Source of the DNA: Desulfitobacterium hafniense DCB-2
Lineage (GTDB): Bacteria; Bacillota; Desulfitobacteriia; Desulfitobacteriales; Desulfitobacteriaceae
Direction: 5' to 3'
Assembly: GCF_000021925.1 (NCBI RefSeq)
Contig: NC_011830.1
Location: 3,259,001 to 3,323,000, forward strand
Length of the DNA stretch: 64,000 nucleotides
The notes below the pieces were generated by a model that worked only from the letters and a program-made list of their open reading frames with translations, was not told the origin of the DNA and made no database searches. The translations under genes and the position numbers were made by a program. The stretch's first letter is position 1. Every line of letters starts with the position of its first letter. Of this stretch, positions 34,499-43,514 are shown in pieces.

Positions 34499-35560
34499 AT
34501 GGTGGTACATTATAAGTGCCCGAATTGCGGAGCGGATATGGCATTTAACAGTACCAGCGGCATGCTGCATTGCGACAGCTGCGGTACTGATCAGAGCATC
34601 GAAGAGATACCCAAACAGGGCGATGCCCAAAACCCAGGAACTGCGGCTTCCAAGGGGCATATCCCTTGGGCCGAGGGCGCAGTCAATCAATACCACTGCC
34701 AGAATTGCGGTGCGGTACTGATCACTGACAAAGACACTGTGGCCACTTCCTGCAGTTTTTGCAATGCGGCAGTTGTTTTGAACGACCGCCTTCAAGGCAG
34801 TTTTGCCCCCGCCAAGGTCATTCCCTTTGCCATCGACCGCCAGCAGGCCCAGGAGGCCTTTAAAAAATGGTGCCGAAAGGGGTTGCTTACCCCCAAGGAG
34901 CTGATGTCCGCCAACCGCATCAAGGGCATCACCGGCATCTATGTGCCCTTCTGGCTGTATGATCTTAATGGCTGGGGAGAAGCCACGGCGGAATGCACTA
35001 AAGTAAGGGCTTACTCAGACGCCGACTATAACTACACAGAAACCAGCTTTTTTCATGTGCACCGCACTGTTGACCTGAATTATCTGCAAGTGCCTGTGGA
35101 CGCCTCACAGAAGATGGACGATGCCCTGATGGATAAACTGGAGCCCTATGATTATGGCAGCTTAAAGGATTTCATGATGCCCTATCTGGCTGGTTTTCTG
35201 GCTGAAAAGTATGACTATGACAACCGGGAGCTGTTCCCCCGGGTGCGCGCCCGAGTGGAGGGCTATGTATCCGATTATATCAACTCCACCATCAGCGGCT
35301 ATACCACCACCAACTTCATCAGCAAAAATATCAACATTAATGAAAAAAAGGCCGATTACGCCCTTTTTCCCGTGTGGATGGTTCGTTATGACTATGGTCA
35401 GAAGGAATATGTTTTTGCCATGAACGGCCAGACCGGCAAAATCGTCGGCAAGCCCCCCCTCAGTCCGGGAAAAATTGCGGCCTGGTTCGCCGGCATCAGC
35501 ACAACATCCTTTGTCATCATTAAAATTATTGCCATGTTGCTGGGAGGAGGGGTTTTATAA
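34499..35560 (+). CDS. ydjG: Zinc-ribbon membrane-associated protein (YdjG-like)
   Basis: 353 aa from ATG 34499 (AAAGGAG upstream; the frame opens at 34448). Two N-terminal CxxC zinc ribbons (CPNCGADM.., CDSCG; CQNCGAVL.., CSFC) are followed by a conserved domain (VPFWLYDLNGWGEATAECTKVRAY) and a C-terminal hydrophobic segment. In Bacillus, YdjG with YdjH recruits PspA to membranes. The gene order supports the same role. Its stop overlaps the next start (TAATG). Confidence 0.9.
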   Translation: MVVHYKCPNCGADMAFNSTSGMLHCDSCGTDQSIEEIPKQGDAQNPGTAASKGHIPWAEGAVNQYHCQNCGAVLITDKDTVATSCSFCNAAVVLNDRLQGSFAPAKVIPFAIDRQQAQEAFKKWCRKGLLTPKELMSANRIKGITGIYVPFWLYDLNGWGEATAECTKVRAYSDADYNYTETSFFHVHRTVDLNYLQVPVDASQKMDDALMDKLEPYDYGSLKDFMMPYLAGFLAEKYDYDNRELFPRVRARVEGYVSDYINSTISGYTTTNFISKNININEKKADYALFPVWMVRYDYGQKEYVFAMNGQTGKIVGKPPLSPGKIAAWFAGISTTSFVIIKIIAMLLGGGVL

Positions 35561-36450
35561 TGGGCAAAAGAGCGGCAAAGCTTGCACTGCTTTTGGTCAT
35601 CGTTTTTTACGCCGTCTATCCAGGCAGCGTGACGGCAGCCTTGCAGGATCAACACATTTTTGACGACGCACAACTGTTCACTGAAGACGAGCGCGCATCC
35701 CTGGAGGAAGCCTGCCGGCAATATGGCTCGGAAAGCGACATCGCTATTGTTATCGTGACAGCCAGTGATCTGGGCGGAAAAACCCCGCAGCTCTATTTGG
35801 AGGAGTTCTATGATGCCAAGGTCGCCGATGGGGACGGTGTGTACCCTTCGGCGGCGCTGCTGCTGCTGAATATGACACCCGGTGCGCGCAGTGTGGAAAT
35901 CCAAGGCTATGGCATAGCCCAAACCTATCTGAATAATCAACGGATCGAATACATCCTGGATGACATTACCCCACAGCTGGCTGAGGGAAAATACTTTGAC
36001 GCCATGCTCGGGTATACGGAACAGGCTGCTTATTATATGCGGCAGGAGGTCCAAAGTTCCCCCGGAGTAAATCCTGGCGGCTCCCCCCATTATAACCCGC
36101 CCCAAGGCAACGGTGCCGGATACAACAAACAGGAGGACTCCATCTTCTTCAATACCTTTTTCCAGCTTGGCCTGGCGGCGGTGATCGGTGCCGCAGCGGT
36201 GAGCATTATGGCGGCCCGCTCCGGAGGCAGGGTCACGACCAATAATCGCACCTATCTCGATCCTGCACATTCCCGTCTGCTTGACCACAGTGACCAGTAT
36301 ATCCGAACCACCGTGACTAAAGTAAGACGACCGAAAAAGGACGAGCACAACAACAGCGGCTTTGGTGGTGGCAGAGGCGGTTTTGGCGGCGGGGGCGGCG
36401 GAGTTTCTCCCGGAGGTCATTCCCACAGCGGCGGCGGCCGAAGCTTCTAA
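35560..36450 (+). CDS. ydjH: TPM-domain exported protein (YdjH/YgcG-like)
   Basis: 296 aa with an N-terminal signal peptide (about residues 5-27), a TPM/YgcG domain (about 35-160; HIFDDAQLFTEDERASLEEAC), a membrane segment near 200-222, and a Gly-rich tail with a final HSHSGGGRSF. A soluble cap domain with a membrane stalk is the known layout. The family is thought to act in photosystem maintenance in plants and membrane stress in bacteria. It overlaps ydjG by one base and is followed by the SPFH gene. Confidence 0.92.
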   Translation: MGKRAAKLALLLVIVFYAVYPGSVTAALQDQHIFDDAQLFTEDERASLEEACRQYGSESDIAIVIVTASDLGGKTPQLYLEEFYDAKVADGDGVYPSAALLLLNMTPGARSVEIQGYGIAQTYLNNQRIEYILDDITPQLAEGKYFDAMLGYTEQAAYYMRQEVQSSPGVNPGGSPHYNPPQGNGAGYNKQEDSIFFNTFFQLGLAAVIGAAAVSIMAARSGGRVTTNNRTYLDPAHSRLLDHSDQYIRTTVTKVRRPKKDEHNNSGFGGGRGGFGGGGGGVSPGGHSHSGGGRSF

Positions 36451-36496
36451 TACTGAATTAAAAACGCGATTTTAGCATAGAAAGGATGGAAACTAC

Positions 36497-37489
36497 ATGG
36501 GATTTTTTTCAGGACAGTTTTCCAATGTGGTGGAGTGGGAAGAATTTCGCGAGGACATGATCTTCTGGAAATGGCACAACCGCGAAATCAAACGAGGCAG
36601 TAAGCTGATTATCCGCCCGGGGCAGGATGCTATTTTCCTTTTTAACGGCAGGATAGAGGGAATTTTTAAAGACGAGGGCGATTATGACATCGAGTCCCAG
36701 ATTATCCCCTTTCTGTCTACCCTCCAGGGCTTTAAATTCGGGTTCAATTCAGGGATGCGCGCTGAGGTGCTGTTTGTCAACACCAAGGAATTTACGGCAA
36801 AATGGGGTACCAAAAGTGCCATCAACATTCCCACACCCCAGCTTCCCGGTGGTATTCCCATCCGTGCTAACGGAACATTTACTTTTAAAGTCAACGATTA
36901 TGTTAAATTGATTGACAAAATTGCGGGGGTAAAGGATTCGTTCCTGGTGGAGGATGTCAGGCTGCGCATCATGGCGCTGCTGGACCAGCTTCTGATGAAA
37001 TGGATCGTCCAGGAAGGCAGGGATATGTTCAATCTGCAGTCCAACTCCTTCGCTATCGCTGACGGCCTGAAAACGGATCTGGATATGCAGATTTACGATA
37101 TGGGCATCACGGTAAGCCAGCTTACCATCATGAGCTTCACCTATCCCGAAGAAATCCAGCAAATGATTGCCAAAGCTGCCTCCCACACTATGATTGGCGA
37201 TATGGGCCGTTATCAGCAGGTATCCGTACTGGACGGAATCGCCGGCGGCAAAGGACAGGGCGGCAGTACCGCAGCCGATATGGCCGGTATGGCTATCGGG
37301 ATGCAGATGGCCAATGAAATGATCAAGGGCGTGACCAGTCCTCAGAGGGAGCAAACCCAAGGGAGAGGCAGCCACGCACCCCAAGGTGGCAGCGAACCCG
37401 GTTTAATAAAGCCTAATTTCTGCCCCAACTGCGGCCAGAAGACCGATGGTGCCAATTTTTGCTCCAACTGCGGTCAGAAGCTGGTCTGA
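36497..37489 (+). CDS. ydjI: SPFH-domain protein with C-terminal zinc ribbon (YdjI-like)
   Basis: 330 aa. The N-terminal half is the SPFH/virion-core domain typical of YdjI, and the middle is amphipathic/coiled. The C-terminus has a double CxxC ribbon (CPNCGQKTDGANFCSNCGQ), which suits delivery of a second metal-binding module. In Bacillus, YdjI is needed to place PspA at the membrane. AGAAAGGATGG precedes the ATG. It closes the ydjFGHI-like block. Confidence 0.93.
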   Translation: MGFFSGQFSNVVEWEEFREDMIFWKWHNREIKRGSKLIIRPGQDAIFLFNGRIEGIFKDEGDYDIESQIIPFLSTLQGFKFGFNSGMRAEVLFVNTKEFTAKWGTKSAINIPTPQLPGGIPIRANGTFTFKVNDYVKLIDKIAGVKDSFLVEDVRLRIMALLDQLLMKWIVQEGRDMFNLQSNSFAIADGLKTDLDMQIYDMGITVSQLTIMSFTYPEEIQQMIAKAASHTMIGDMGRYQQVSVLDGIAGGKGQGGSTAADMAGMAIGMQMANEMIKGVTSPQREQTQGRGSHAPQGGSEPGLIKPNFCPNCGQKTDGANFCSNCGQKLV

Positions 37490-37649
37490 CCGTATTATTT
37501 GGGGGGATTGTGGTGCCTTCTAATGATTGCTGCTGCAATAGGTTATCCGCTTTATATAGCAATCATCAATTACTTTTCGCCCTTAGAATAGTGCCTAATC
37601 TCGAGGGGATACGACACTGAAGGATTAATTTCCCAAGGAGGTGAGTGGT

Positions 37650-38717
37650 ATGAGAGTATGGCTAACCCTGATCCTGGCATTATTTTTATGCGCGGGCTGC
37701 GGCAATCCGCAGATAGGAAATACTGCCGTACTCAGTCAGGCGGATCAGAATGCGGCTTTAGAAGTCGTAAAGCAGCATCTGGAAGGCATGAAAAACGATT
37801 TTGGTGTCATCAGCCTTGAGATCAACAGCATCCAGGCCATCCGGAACGAGCAGCATATCCAAACTATCTTAAGCGGCGAAGCTGCCGTCATGATGGGCTT
37901 GACCGAAGAAAAGATCGCTTTGGTGGATGCTTATCTCAATGTTCAGTATGACGGGACCAAGGTTCCTTACAACAGCGGAGAGAACCAATATATCGGCTTT
38001 ACGCTGGTCAGGGAGAATAAAGAAAAACCCTGGATCATAGCGAATTCCGGCCAAGGTATGGGTGGCGTAGCTCTTGTAGATTTTGAGAATCCTTACCCGG
38101 AAAAAAGCGCGGAGCTGTACGTCTGGAAAAATAAAGAGCTGACCAGCAATGACCATACTTATTTTACGGTATTTGACAATGATACAAATGGGCTAAACAA
38201 AAACAGGCCGGAAAGCGAGATTTATAATCTTGACGCGGCCAGCGACAGCATCGACTTTATCAATTTAAGGCTGGCGGGGATTCCCAACCTAACCTGCCTG
38301 GCGGTCTATCAAATGAACACCACGGATTTCACCAAAGAAGAGATGGCGGACATCCTCGGCTATCTTGTCCTCAATGCCGATCATCACCGTATAACCCTTG
38401 GCCTGTGGGAGCCGGATGGTTTGAATTCGGTGAATGGTTCGCACATCATAAATAGCTTGCAAAGAAAGGGTTTTAACGGAAAGCTTAAAGATGTTACGGA
38501 CGATCTGATCCAGCATCCCGAACTGATTCCCTATGACGGGGTTCTGGGCGGAACGATGGGCTTCTACTTTCCGGAGGATATTCATGTCCTTACGGATAAA
38601 TGGGTCCTTGCTTATTTTGAAGATGGCCATATCAGCGGCTATATGCTGCTGGAATATACTATAAATAATGACTCAATTTCCTGGCGGGTCATGGAGTCTT
38701 ATTTGAACGGAGAATGA
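37650..38717 (+). CDS. Lipoprotein of unknown function
   Basis: 355 aa after a consensus AAGGAGGTGA. The N-terminus has a type II signal peptide with lipobox LCAGC, so it should be anchored on the outer face of the membrane. The body has no motif I recognise. It follows the YdjI-like gene by 160 bp and may belong to the same stress group, but no terminator or promoter confirms this. Confidence 0.82.
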   Translation: MRVWLTLILALFLCAGCGNPQIGNTAVLSQADQNAALEVVKQHLEGMKNDFGVISLEINSIQAIRNEQHIQTILSGEAAVMMGLTEEKIALVDAYLNVQYDGTKVPYNSGENQYIGFTLVRENKEKPWIIANSGQGMGGVALVDFENPYPEKSAELYVWKNKELTSNDHTYFTVFDNDTNGLNKNRPESEIYNLDAASDSIDFINLRLAGIPNLTCLAVYQMNTTDFTKEEMADILGYLVLNADHHRITLGLWEPDGLNSVNGSHIINSLQRKGFNGKLKDVTDDLIQHPELIPYDGVLGGTMGFYFPEDIHVLTDKWVLAYFEDGHISGYMLLEYTINNDSISWRVMESYLNGE

Positions 38718-38942
38718 GCATATTTAAATATCCCGAATAACTTAGAAAAATATGGATGTGTTGTCACATCCATAATCCAACCGCATAGACTATAGTAGAT
38801 GTCCGGGAAAATAAATAAAATTCACCAGGAAGTACGGACTGGTGACGGGCATCGCCTTGGGCGAAAAGAATTCAAAATCTTCATCGATGAAGATTTTGCC
38901 TTACTCCCGGTCAGGGTCTGTAAGGTTTAACCATAAAATTGC
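38718..38942. other. Structured non-coding stretch with a 26-bp palindrome
   Basis: Contains stem GGATGTG/CACATCC near 38753, CACCAG/CTGGTG (38823-38844), CGCC/GGCG near 38852, and a perfect 26-bp palindrome at 38873-38898 with half-site CAAAATCTTCATC. No credible gene. Possibly a structured leader, degraded element or intergenic repeat. Confidence 0.5.
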
Positions 38943-38972
38943 AAAAAACCTGTCAAATGTGACAGGTTTTTT
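38943..38972. terminator. Bidirectional terminator before rubredoxin
   Basis: 12-bp stem AAAAAACCTGTC/GACAGGTTTTTT with a 6-nt loop; T runs on both strands. On the minus strand it ends the rubredoxin transcript. Confidence 0.92.
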
Positions 38973-38983
38973 ATACGGGAACA

Positions 38984-39148
38984 TTAATCTTCGTATACTT
39001 CAAATTGATCTTTGCTTACACCGCAAGTGGGGCATACCCAATCCTCGGGGATATCCTCGAAAGCTGTGCCAGGAGCTACTCCGGAATCCGGATCTCCTAC
39101 TTCAGGATCATAGACATACTGACAGATGGTGCATACATACTTTTGCAT
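38984..39148 (-). CDS. Rubredoxin
   Basis: 54 aa, the standard length. The two CxxC iron-binding loops CTIC and CPTCG are present, with the family spacer [17 protein letters not shown] and [11 protein letters not shown] small Fe(Cys)4 electron carrier used in anaerobes for peroxide/superoxide reduction and other redox steps. A strong GGGAGG site precedes ATGATG; the second ATG (39148) has better spacing. Confidence 0.97.
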   Translation of the reverse strand: MQKYVCTICQYVYDPEVGDPDSGVAPGTAFEDIPEDWVCPTCGVSKDQFEVYED

Positions 39149-39260
39149 CATAATTCCTCCCTTTCATGGTTTCATTAGCTTAACTTTTGATTTTTATCCT
39201 CTGAGAGAATACCTTTATATTATGTCCATTCCCTTTTTCATCATCCAATAATAAGTAAGG

Positions 39261-39713
39261 CTAGATGGAATTCCCATAAAATGAAATCCCGTACCGGTTC
39301 CACATGTATTTGCGGAAGATCTCAGCACATTGACAAGGAGACTCATGCTCACAAAAGCCAACTTCCAGCTTCCCTAACAGATGATGATAGAGAATATGAA
39401 CATTTATATAAACATGCTGGGATACTCTGCGCACTTTAACATACTGGACGAGAGTCAGAATAAATCCCACCAGCAGCAAGCTATTGAGCCAGAAAGAAAT
39501 CGCCGGGTACTTGGGAAAGAGCATGCCCCAAAGGCTGAGAAAACCAAATGAAATAACAGCCATCAAGCAAGCCACCTCCCGATGTCTTACCCTCTGCAAC
39601 TCACTATATCTTCTTAAAAACTCTTCAAGGACACCCCGGATATGTTTAGGTACATGATTTGATTCTGCAGTATTCAAGACCCTTGACGGCACCTGCTGAA
39701 CAAATACTCCCAT
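39261..39713 (-). CDS. Two-helix membrane protein (150 aa)
   Basis: Has two adjacent hydrophobic segments (about residues 47-65 and 73-92), a cytoplasmic N-terminal amphipathic part and a C-terminal Cys-containing tail (CEHESPCQC, which could bind metal). AGGGAGCTGG precedes the ATG. It lies 19 bp after the HAD gene on the same strand. The family is not recognised. Confidence 0.68.
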   Translation of the reverse strand: MGVFVQQVPSRVLNTAESNHVPKHIRGVLEEFLRRYSELQRVRHREVACLMAVISFGFLSLWGMLFPKYPAISFWLNSLLLVGFILTLVQYVKVRRVSQHVYINVHILYHHLLGKLEVGFCEHESPCQCAEIFRKYMWNRYGISFYGNSI

Positions 39714-39732
39714 TCCAGCTCCCTCACTTTGA

Positions 39733-40428
39733 CTAGAGACTTCCTTCCCGAATCTTGCGGGTCAGATCAGAAATATCCCCTTGGTAGGTTGTCTGAATCC
39801 CCTCCACAGGCTCACCTACATAAAATGTCTGCATGCCAATCTCCTGAGCAGCCACATCCTCTACGGGATGATTGCCAACCATAAGGCATTCACTGGGCTG
39901 CAGGCCGAGATGCTCAGCTAATTCGGCATAGAAACCTGTGTGAGGCTTGCAGTGATGAAAGGACTCTATAGACGGAATGACCGAAAAGATTTGGGGGGAT
40001 AACTCTGCCCAGCGAATCCGCTCTTCGATGGCTATCAAGGGCATAACCGGATTGGCCGCAATAGCTACCGTATAGCCATTTTGTAAAGCAGTCTCTACCG
40101 CCTCTTTGCCATGGGGATTTAACTTGACTAAAAGACGCAAAGCCGGAAAGTCGGTGGTGTAGAATGCTTCAAAAACCGGCCATAATGTATGATAAGTCAA
40201 CCCGGTCGCTTTGGTAAAATCAGCAAAAAAAGTTTGCAGGTTGGTTTTACCCTCCTGAGGTTGTTTGATCATCACCTCAGTAGAACGGTTGAGCTGCTTG
40301 GCGAATTTATCAGGGGAAATATACTGTTTAAATCGCGGAGCCAAAAGTCCTATGTAGTTTTTCATGAATTCTTCCTGATCCATTAAGGTTAAGGTTCCAT
40401 CTAAGTCAAAAAGAATAGCTTTAATCAT
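39733..40428 (-). CDS. HAD-family hydrolase
   Basis: 231 aa with motif I DLDGTLT at the N-terminus, the second motif in AIAAN, Lys in HHCKPHTG, and the acidic motif IV region (MVGNHPVEDVAAQEIG). Length and cap placement suit a phosphoglycolate-phosphatase-like or nucleotide phosphatase. If it acts on phosphoglycolate it would yield glycolate, a possible substrate for the pathway next door, but this is only a hint. Confidence 0.85.
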   Translation of the reverse strand: MIKAILFDLDGTLTLMDQEEFMKNYIGLLAPRFKQYISPDKFAKQLNRSTEVMIKQPQEGKTNLQTFFADFTKATGLTYHTLWPVFEAFYTTDFPALRLLVKLNPHGKEAVETALQNGYTVAIAANPVMPLIAIEERIRWAELSPQIFSVIPSIESFHHCKPHTGFYAELAEHLGLQPSECLMVGNHPVEDVAAQEIGMQTFYVGEPVEGIQTTYQGDISDLTRKIREGSL

Positions 40429-40515
40429 CGTTTCTCCCAGCTCCCTGTTAATCGATAGTTTTATTTTACCACAAAATCTGCATTTCTAGGAAATATTACT
40501 TAAATAATAATTAAG

Positions 40516-40544
40516 GGAAGCACGGCTACGAGAGCAGTGCTTCC
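40516..40544. terminator. Hairpin between HAD and lut genes
   Basis: 8-bp perfect stem GGAAGCAC/GTGCTTCC with T-rich sequence on the + strand side. It lies 35 bp past the lutAB stop and probably ends the minus-strand lut transcript. Confidence 0.7.
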
Positions 40545-40578
40545 TTTTATCTTTCCCTTTTCCACCGGTTATTTAAAA

Positions 40579-42732
40579 TTATTTTTGCTTTTGGCGTTTT
40601 TCCAGAAGCAACTCTGCGGTGTGTTTTACCTTGACCTTCAGGTCTGTTTGATCCAATCCGCCATTAATCTGCATCAGGCATCCCGGGCAATCCACAGCCA
40701 CAACATCCGCCCCGGTGGCTTCAATATTGCGAAGTTTTCTTTCCAGAATCGGTCCGGACATTTCCGGGAATTTGATGGAATAAGAGCCGGCAAATCCGCA
40801 GCAACGATCCGACTCATTCATTTCCACCAGATCGACACCCTTGATATTGGAAAGGATGTTCCGCGGTTCCTCAATGACCCCCATTTTCCGTCTTAAGTGA
40901 CAGGAATCATGATACGTAACCTTTAAGGGGACTCCGTCTCCCCCTTCTTCAAGACCGCCTAAGATGGTCAGAAGCTTGGCAAAGTCCATGGATTTCCTGC
41001 TGAGCTCTCCGGCACGTTTGAGCATAGCCGGATCGTCGGCCAGGAGTTCTCTAAAACTGTCAATCAAAGCATGGGTACAGGTGGGGCAGGCCGAAACCAC
41101 ATAATCCACTTTTTCGGCATCCATGGCCTCGATATTCATGATCGCTGATTTGCGGGCGTTTTGACGGTCACCCATATAAGATGCGGGAGCCCCGCAGCAG
41201 GACTGGCCTTCCGGGAAAGTTACTTTATACCCTTTTTCATTTAAAACCCTGACGACACCTTCCCCGATTTTGGGATAGACAAAGTCCACAAGGCAACCGC
41301 CAAAGAAGGCAATGGTGCCTTTAGAATTCTTAACATCCTGATTCATCTTCTTGATCACATCCCGGAAGGGAACATCGGCAATCGTGGGCAGGCTTCTCTT
41401 TTCCGTCAGTCCTGACAGGAAGAAAGGCAAATGGCGAATGGTGGGCTGACCTTTGGAAAAAGGCAGCTGGGCCTTGGAGGCCACACGCAATAAAGAGTGG
41501 AAGAGGCGTCGGTTAGAGACCACATCCAGAATGAATTTCGGAGTCATGGGCAAACCCTTTTGATCACCGATGCGATTGCGAATCTCCAGGATCATTCCCG
41601 GGATGTCCAGTTTACCGGCACATACTTCTGTACATTTGCCGCATTGGAGACAGAGATTCTGCGGATTCTCGGCATCCTTTTCCGAATTAAGGAAAGCGGT
41701 CAAAATGGTGCCGATACCCCCGGTATAAATATGTCCGTAAACATGTCCGCCTACCAGCTGGAAAGCCGGGCAAACGTTTAAACAGGCCGCACAACGGATA
41801 CATTGGAACACTTGTTTGAATTGTTCATCGGCATACATTTTGCGCCGGCCATTATCCATAAGAATAATATGAAATTCTTTATCTTCTATGGAACCGTCGG
41901 GATAATAAGTAGGATTAGGGCCGGTGATCATGGTTACATAACTGGTAAGCTGCTGAGCTGTGCCATTCCGGGGCAGGGTCTGCAGGATATATCCCGCATC
42001 TTCAAAGTTCGGGACAAATTTCTCCAACCCGACCAGGAAAACATGGACACGAGGCCAGGTAGCCGTTAAGCGGGCATTTCCTTCATTGGTCATCATCATC
42101 AGGGTGCCTGTTTCAGCCACCGCGATATTGGCTCCCGAAATGCCCATATCCGCCTCCACGAACTTTTTGCGCATTTCCTGGCGGGCCGTCTTCACCAATT
42201 TGGCGATCACCGGATCGCTGGTATAGCTGAGATTATTATTAAAGGTGTCTGCAACCTGCTCTTTGGTCATATGGATAGCCGGCATTACCATGTGGGAAGG
42301 TCTCTGCCCTGCTAACTGGACGATCCATTCCCCTAAATCTGTTTCCTGAACATCAAAGCCTTCTTTAAGCAGAGCAGCATTGAGATGAATTTCTTCAGAA
42401 GCCATGGATTTGGACTTGACAATATTTTTAACCTTTTGTTGTTTGGCCAGCTCGATAATATATTGTTTGGCATCGTCACCTGTTGCGGCATGAAAAACCT
42501 TAGCCCCCCGCGCTGTGGCAGCCTTTTCGAATTGCTCAATCATCTCATCCAAATGCTCGGCGGCATAGGATTTTACTTCGACCACTTTTTCACGCAGGGC
42601 AGCAAAATCATACCCTTGGTAAGCTTGTTCCCGGTTTTTCCCATAGACATCCCCGAAACGGCCTAATGCCCCTCTAAGGATATCATTCTCCAGGGCATTC
42701 TCGATTTCTTGTTTAAAATGTGCATTAGCCAT
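40579..42732 (-). CDS. Fused LutB-LutA Fe-S oxidoreductase
   Basis: A 717-aa fusion. The N-terminal part is LutB-like: a LUD domain, then two ferredoxin clusters (C-x2-C-x2-C-x3-C in CIRCAACLNVC and CLQCGKCTEVC). The C-terminal part is LutA-like with two CCG-type domains (GCLVDF..SCCGAP and CHLRR..DRCCGFAGSY). In Bacillus these are separate genes of the LutABC (LldEFG) L-lactate-oxidising complex. The CCG domains hold non-cubane clusters used in heterodisulfide reductases. Here it may oxidise lactate or a related 2-hydroxy acid such as glycolate. It overlaps lutC by eight bases. Confidence 0.92.
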   Translation of the reverse strand: MANAHFKQEIENALENDILRGALGRFGDVYGKNREQAYQGYDFAALREKVVEVKSYAAEHLDEMIEQFEKAATARGAKVFHAATGDDAKQYIIELAKQQKVKNIVKSKSMASEEIHLNAALLKEGFDVQETDLGEWIVQLAGQRPSHMVMPAIHMTKEQVADTFNNNLSYTSDPVIAKLVKTARQEMRKKFVEADMGISGANIAVAETGTLMMMTNEGNARLTATWPRVHVFLVGLEKFVPNFEDAGYILQTLPRNGTAQQLTSYVTMITGPNPTYYPDGSIEDKEFHIILMDNGRRKMYADEQFKQVFQCIRCAACLNVCPAFQLVGGHVYGHIYTGGIGTILTAFLNSEKDAENPQNLCLQCGKCTEVCAGKLDIPGMILEIRNRIGDQKGLPMTPKFILDVVSNRRLFHSLLRVASKAQLPFSKGQPTIRHLPFFLSGLTEKRSLPTIADVPFRDVIKKMNQDVKNSKGTIAFFGGCLVDFVYPKIGEGVVRVLNEKGYKVTFPEGQSCCGAPASYMGDRQNARKSAIMNIEAMDAEKVDYVVSACPTCTHALIDSFRELLADDPAMLKRAGELSRKSMDFAKLLTILGGLEEGGDGVPLKVTYHDSCHLRRKMGVIEEPRNILSNIKGVDLVEMNESDRCCGFAGSYSIKFPEMSGPILERKLRNIEATGADVVAVDCPGCLMQINGGLDQTDLKVKVKHTAELLLEKRQKQK

Positions 42733-43300
42733 TGACTACACCCTCCCCTGCCTGTTCATCCACAAATACGGCCACCAGCTGCTCAGGGCCGTGAACGCCG
42801 ATGGTCAGGACACGTTCAATATCCGAAGTCCGGCTGGGACCTGTGATAAAACCAACAAACCCCGGAATTCTGGGTTCGTTATGAACGGTGGCCAGAGCAG
42901 TCATCAGATTCGGCAGCAGAGTCGAGGTTTGAACTAAGGCTATATGTATGGGAGTAAATGAGGAACAAAGGCGTTCATTCACATCTTCCGCATATTGAAT
43001 CAAGGTCCCTAATTCGGCAACAGCCCATTTCACTTCTGTTATCCCTGCGCCCACCGTAGGAGTAACTTCCGGATAGCGCTCCATGTATACTGTTACCCCG
43101 TGAGCTGAAAGCTTCTCTGGCAAGTTCATCGCTTCAGCCATGGGAGAATTCACCATTGCTACGCTTTCAATTCCCTTTTCTTTCATGATTTGAGCAATAA
43201 GCTCCTCAGCCTCTTTGAGAGTTTTTACACGATGACTCTCGCCGGACACAGCTTGGAGCTTCGTCTGAAAACGCTCATATAAATGATTTAAATCTTCCAT
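42725..43300 (-). CDS. lutC: LutC/LUD-domain protein
   Basis: 191 aa, a single LUD domain (EADRY-free; contains AGITEVKWAVAELGTLI and GPSRTSDIERVLTIGVHGPEQL). In Bacillus, LutC is the third subunit needed for lactate oxidation. GGGGTG lies before ATG 43300 (an upstream GTG at 43309 is in frame). It precedes and overlaps lutAB and comes after the malic enzyme gene with a strong terminator between, so lut genes may be a separate unit. Confidence 0.9.
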   Translation of the reverse strand: MEDLNHLYERFQTKLQAVSGESHRVKTLKEAEELIAQIMKEKGIESVAMVNSPMAEAMNLPEKLSAHGVTVYMERYPEVTPTVGAGITEVKWAVAELGTLIQYAEDVNERLCSSFTPIHIALVQTSTLLPNLMTALATVHNEPRIPGFVGFITGPSRTSDIERVLTIGVHGPEQLVAVFVDEQAGEGVVNG

Positions 43301-43453
43301 CAGGCACACCCCTTCTTCATTTCTCTCTCTATTAAAACCCGGCCCTCCCTATCGTCTCATTTGGTCAGGCCACCATGCCAATAGGTTACCTCAAAATACA
43401 GAAAATTTCAATGTCTTTCTAAAATTTATTCAGGATAAATTTCCTTTGCATAT

Positions 43454-43496
43454 AAAAAAGCGGGGAAGAGATGGTTTGAAGCCATCTCTTCCCCGC
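43454..43496 (-). terminator. Terminator of the suc-malic enzyme unit
   Basis: Perfect 15-bp stem (GCGGGGAAGAGATGG with its complement) and a U6 tract on the minus strand, 18 bp past the malic enzyme stop. Strongest terminator in the window. Confidence 0.95.
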
Positions 43497-43514
43497 TCAA
43501 AGGTTTTTGGATTC

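Noticed and set aside
35398..36426. Long 342-aa antisense ORF over the TPM gene.
   Set aside because: A shadow of the Gly-rich TPM coding sequence; no ribosome site and no recognisable domain.
37523..37591. 22-codon hydrophobic ORF between the YdjI-like and lipoprotein genes.
   Set aside because: Too short and with a poorly placed ribosome site; it could be the remnant of a membrane protein but cannot be supported.
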